A stretch of DNA of 64,000 bases, taken from positions 12,838,960-12,902,959 of the forward strand of contig CP154955.1 of NCBI GenBank assembly GCA_039621445.1, read 5' to 3'. The position numbers and the translations under genes are program-made. The DNA comes from Euglena gracilis (Eukaryota; Euglenida; Euglenophyceae; Euglenales). Below, in pieces: positions 58,635 to 64,000 of this stretch (its first letter is position 1; the number at the start of each line of letters is the position of its first letter). The notes under the pieces are model-generated. The model was given only the letters and a program-made list of their open reading frames with translations, ran no database searches and was not told the origin of the DNA.

Positions 58635-58864
58635 ATTGTTAACGATGCTGTTGCTTGCTGTGCTGCTGTTGTTATTGTTGCTGCTGTTATTTTTCTCCTG
58701 TGCTGCCGTGCTCCTCAAGAATTTACGCTGAAAATCCCAAAAATGAATTGCAGAGGCCGTGGGAGGCAGGTGAGGAAGGTGCGGAAGCCCATTATTTCAC
58801 ATTAACAGCAGCAGCATTCCCCCAACTAACTTGGACGATTCTCGGAGGATGGCCACAAAGCACT
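58635..58864. other. Unique right flank of the duplication, CTG/TTG-rich
   Basis: TGCTGCTGTTGTTATTGTTGC-type trinucleotide-rich sequence, then GAATTGCAGAGGCCGTGGG. It could contain 3' UTR or a further UBFD1 exon; nothing was assigned. Confidence 0.4.
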
Positions 58865-60564
<1,700 letters not shown>

Positions 60565-61371
60565 ACCACCACCACCACCACCACCACCACCACCACCACC
60601 ACCACCACCACCACCACCACCACCACCACCACCACCACCACCACCACCACCACCACCACCACCACCACCACCACCACCACCACCACCACCACCACCACCA
60701 CCACCACCACCACCACCACCACCACCACCACCACACCCCCACCAATACCAAAACCACCACCACCACCACCACCACCACCACCACCATCACCACCACCACC
60801 ACCACCACCACCACCACCGCCCCCACCACCACCACCACCACCACCACCACCACCACCACCACCACCACCACCACCACCACCACCACCACCACCACCACCA
60901 CCACCACCACCACCACCACCACCACCACCACACCCCCACACCACCACACCACCACCCCACCACCCCACCACCACCACCACCACCACCACCACCACCACCA
61001 CCACCACCACCACCGCCACCACCACCACCCACCACCACCACCACCACCACCACCACCACCACCACCACCACCACCACCACCACCACCACCACCACCACCA
61101 CCACCACCACCACCACCACCACCACCACCACCCACACCACCACCCACACCACCACCACCACCACCACCACCACCACCACCACCACCACCACCACCACCAC
61201 CACCACCACCACCACCACCACCACCACCACCACCACCACCACCACCACCACCACCACCACCACCACCACCACCACCACCACCACCACCACCACCACCACC
61301 ACCACCACCACCACCACCACCACCACCACCACCACCACCACCACCACCACCACCACCACCACCACCACCAC
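60565..61371. repeat. ACC trinucleotide array of about 800 bp
   Basis: Nearly pure (ACC)n interrupted at 60733-60755 (ACACCCCCACCAATACCAAA), 60786, 60817, 60930-60970, 61013-61030 and 61131-61150, so frame changes occur and predicted poly-Thr, poly-Pro and poly-His runs follow each other. Not a gene. A short GGT run (61458-61470, opposite strand sense) follows about 90 bp downstream. Confidence 0.98.
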
Positions 61372-61807
61372 GCTTCACCAGTCGTTTTCCATCGAATTTC
61401 TGTATGCTGTAGGTGTCCTTTTCCATTGTCGGAACCAGCAGTCAACTTCCGCTGATGGTGGTGGTGGTGGTTACCACCCCACAGGCCAGCTGTGGAGTTA
61501 CCAGGAAAGCCAGGAACCGTTGCATGGGTCGTTGCATGGGATTGAGTTCTCCTTTTGGCCCTTTAGATGACTCGGCAGCCCTGGGGAGTTGTTTCCAGAA
61601 AAAAACACTTTTTCTTGCTGGTCGATGGACCCTGTTTTACAGTGACCTTTTTTTTTTTTGGCCTGGACCCAGTAAAACGGGCGTAACTCGCACTGGAGGC
61701 AAAATTAGGATCAATATAGGGGGTTTAAGGGCTCCTGGAACCATGCAGGATTTTCTCTATAAGGCAAGTTCCAGGGTGGGAGTCGGTCCACAACGAAAAA
61801 CGGCGGT

Positions 61808-62228
61808 TCTCACTACCTAAAACCCCCAAATATAACCCCCCCCAAATACAAAACCCCGCCCAAATATAAAACTCCCCCTGAGGACCTTGAAATCCCGCTG
61901 GAATGTAAAACCCCCCTCCAGCGCGAAGCGCCAGAAGGAAAAAAATTCGACAAAATCTCTCCCGAAATTGTGATTTTTGGCAGATTTAGGAGCACTTTTT
62001 ACCAAAAACATGTGAAAATTGCTCCTTTGCCCGAAAAGTGAAATTTTTGGACCCCCAAGGGTGGGCGTATTTGTGATTTTGGACCGAAAGAGTTACTACT
62101 GGATCCCGCCAGGAAGTTGATTTTTCCGACCGAATACAACTCCCCCCCCCCCAAATGTAAAACCCCCCTCGGGGTCTTGAAATTTCCGCCCAAATATAAA
62201 ACCGGGGGGTTTTATATTTGGGGGGGGG
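61808..62228. repeat. G-tract palindrome family, word AAATATAAAACC
   Basis: CCCAAATATAACCCCCCCC, CCCAAATATAAAACTCCCCC, AATGTAAAACCCCCCTC (twice) and GCCCAAATATAAAACC are followed by the inverse GGTTTTATATTTGGGGGGG. A core GGTCTTGAAATTTCCGCCC appears beside the last unit, with a related GACCTTGAAATCCCGC at 61886. Confidence 0.85.
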
Positions 62229-64000
62229 TTACCCCAAGAGGGGGGGGGTAGGTCCAGAGGGAGGTTCGCTTTCACCAATGAAGGTATAAGAGCTCAACGA
62301 CCCCCTGACCCCCCCTTTGCCACGTTCCATATGCGCAATTAATCCACAAAACATATTTCTTAAGGGACAGGTTTCGGTGTTCGCTTTGTGCTCTGGGGCT
62401 CTGGTGGGTCTGTGTGCACCTTGTGTGTGTGCCTTACTCACGGGGGGTCCTACAAAGTTACTGCCTCTAATCTGCAGCACCTTTTTTGACCAGTTTTTCG
62501 GGCCACATTTTTTGGGCTTTTTGGGTCTGGGCACATTTCCAAAATATCTCGAAAATGAAGCAAAATCAAAGAAAGTGTTTAAAACGTCAAACGAAGCCCT
62601 TAAAACGCCCCATCTGACTGTATTTTGAGTTTTCTGTAACTCCTTGCGTGGATCGAGGTATGGCTATTTTGGGGCCAATTTTGTTCTGTTTTTGAGCCCA
62701 AAATTGCGAAATGCCTAATACCTCCAAAATGAAGCAAAAGTTGAAAGTTGCAATTCTGATCCACTGGGGTTATTACGCCACTTTGGGGACGCACCAGAAC
62801 TGCTTCAAAAAGGGAGGATTTTTTGGGTGTATCTCCAATTTGTCAGCCCTTTATTGTTGTTTGTAGGCTGTGCATTGCTAGGGAAAAGTTGTTTAAATGC
62901 TGTTTAGCCTGACTTAGGGAGATGCAGGCAACCCCCCCAAAAAATTAAGTCGGGTCTGTGCTGGAAACCTATGGATGGGCCTTATTTCTTTCTATTTGTT
63001 TGACCGACGCAGGCCGTCCCAGCCTGTAACAAAAACTACCGATAGATGGGGCTTCAATTTGGGTCTCCGGGCATTTTGGTTTTGCTTCATTTTTTTCAAG
63101 ATGTTTGGCATTTCACGATTTTTTGGGCAACAAAAGGCACAAAGTGGGCAGAAAAGTGGCCTTTCTCGGGCCAGGCGGAGAGTCACCAAAGAGAACACAC
63201 AGGCATATGGAGCGTTCCTAGAGCTTTATTTTAAGTCGCCGGACATTTGCTTTGATTCTCCATCATTTTTGAGCAATTTTGGAAAAAATTGATTTTCAGG
63301 CCCAACAATGGCTGAAAACGGCAGAGTCGGAAGCCGAGATCGCTGTTTTTGGGCCTAAAATTGGTCATATCTCGGCTAAAAAGTGCACAAGAGATCACTT
63401 TAACTGGGCTATTTGGGAGGGATGGTTATGCTTCATCCCCCCAATGTGGGTGCTCTGTGTCGTCAGGCCTGCTCAAGGCGAATTTTGGTATGGTCGATTC
63501 TGAACACTTTATTTTGTTTTCAGCTGGTTGTTTTTTTACCAAGGCCTTTCCTCAGCAACACAAAAAATAAAAAGTTTGAGTTTTTTATTTTGATCTTTCT
63601 TTTAAATTTTCATTGGAGACCAATTGAGCCTCAAATTACAGCCATAATTTGCCCCAGTGACGGGAGGGAGAGAGCTGCCATTAGAATTGAAGACATCCTG
63701 TCCCATCAGTCTGTAATTGTTTTTCAATATTAATGTATTAATACCTCGACGTGAGATACGGGAGTTTATCTGTGGGCTCAGACTGATCAACAGCTCTCGC
63801 CATTTTACGCTGCACCCCCCCCCCATGAAAGAGTTCTCAACGAGCGGGACCCCAAAATCTCCAGAGATCCCCTTCCTGTCTGTCTCCCCTCCCCCAGGGC
63901 TGAACAGCACTCCCAGAAACCCTATGGGGGGGGGTAGGTGGGGAAGTCAACCCTCCTCCCCCGCCCCCTGTTTCGATCTCCAATGGTGGGGGATCGACCC
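62229..64000. other. Gene-free right end with weak inverted repeats
   Basis: No recognisable protein or RNA gene. GAAAATGAAGCAAAATC (62550) and CCAAAATGAAGCAAAAG (62724), with GCCCAAAATTGCGAAATGCC beside the latter, recur inverted at about 63065-63128 (TTTTGCTTCATTTT, GGCATTTCACGATTTTTTGG). 63270-63420 resembles the same words. This may be a degraded foldback element. Confidence 0.4.

Overview
The window is nuclear DNA from a eukaryote, most likely a microbial alga or other protist; the lineage cannot be fixed from the sequence alone. It holds an intact eukaryotic RPL15 gene with three GT-AG introns of 50-57 bp, a multi-exon UBFD1-type ubiquitin-like gene, exons of a right-handed beta-helix protein, remains of tyrosine-recombinase (DIRS-like) retrotransposons, and degenerate CCCTAA telomere-type repeats at internal positions. 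No bacterial operon, ribosome-binding site or CRISPR array is present. G and C homopolymer tracts of 7-14 nt are extraordinarily frequent, mostly inside short palindromic or foldback repeats.

Layout. 1-3000: 3' part of a decayed DIRS-like retrotransposon followed by its inverted-repeat tail. 4206-4979 (minus): RPL15. 5000-17400: almost gene-free repeat land made of many small families: hairpin repeats, TTCACCGGTGAA clusters, CCGCGG tandem repeats, GACCCTAGGGTCG palindromes, a 34-bp minisatellite, cruciforms, and two adjacent foldback elements of about 1.4 kb, each carrying telomere-like repeats. 17659-37809 and 37823-58634: a head-to-tail duplication of about 20 kb, separated by a 13-N assembly gap. 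Each copy carries a retroelement fragment, a candidate beta-helix gene and a complete UBFD1-like gene. 58635-64000: a compound AC/ACGC/ACCC microsatellite of about 0.9 kb, an ACC array of about 0.8 kb, then non-coding DNA with another G-tract palindrome.

The two supported housekeeping genes act in translation (RPL15) and probably in ubiquitin-related regulation (UBFD1-like). The beta-helix gene lies just upstream of UBFD1 on the same strand, with about 400 bp between the proposed stop and start. In copy 2 its first recognised exon is damaged, whereas UBFD1 is intact in both copies.

Most unusual content: (i) foldback elements whose cargo combines G/C-hairpin repeats with telomere-like arrays; (ii) a dispersed palindrome family with a shared ACCCC-nnn-GGGG core followed by a locus-specific AT-rich word and a G tract, the word being repeated and inverted within each locus but different between loci; (iii) the gapped tandem duplication, which must be checked as a possible allelic assembly artefact before any biology is built on it.
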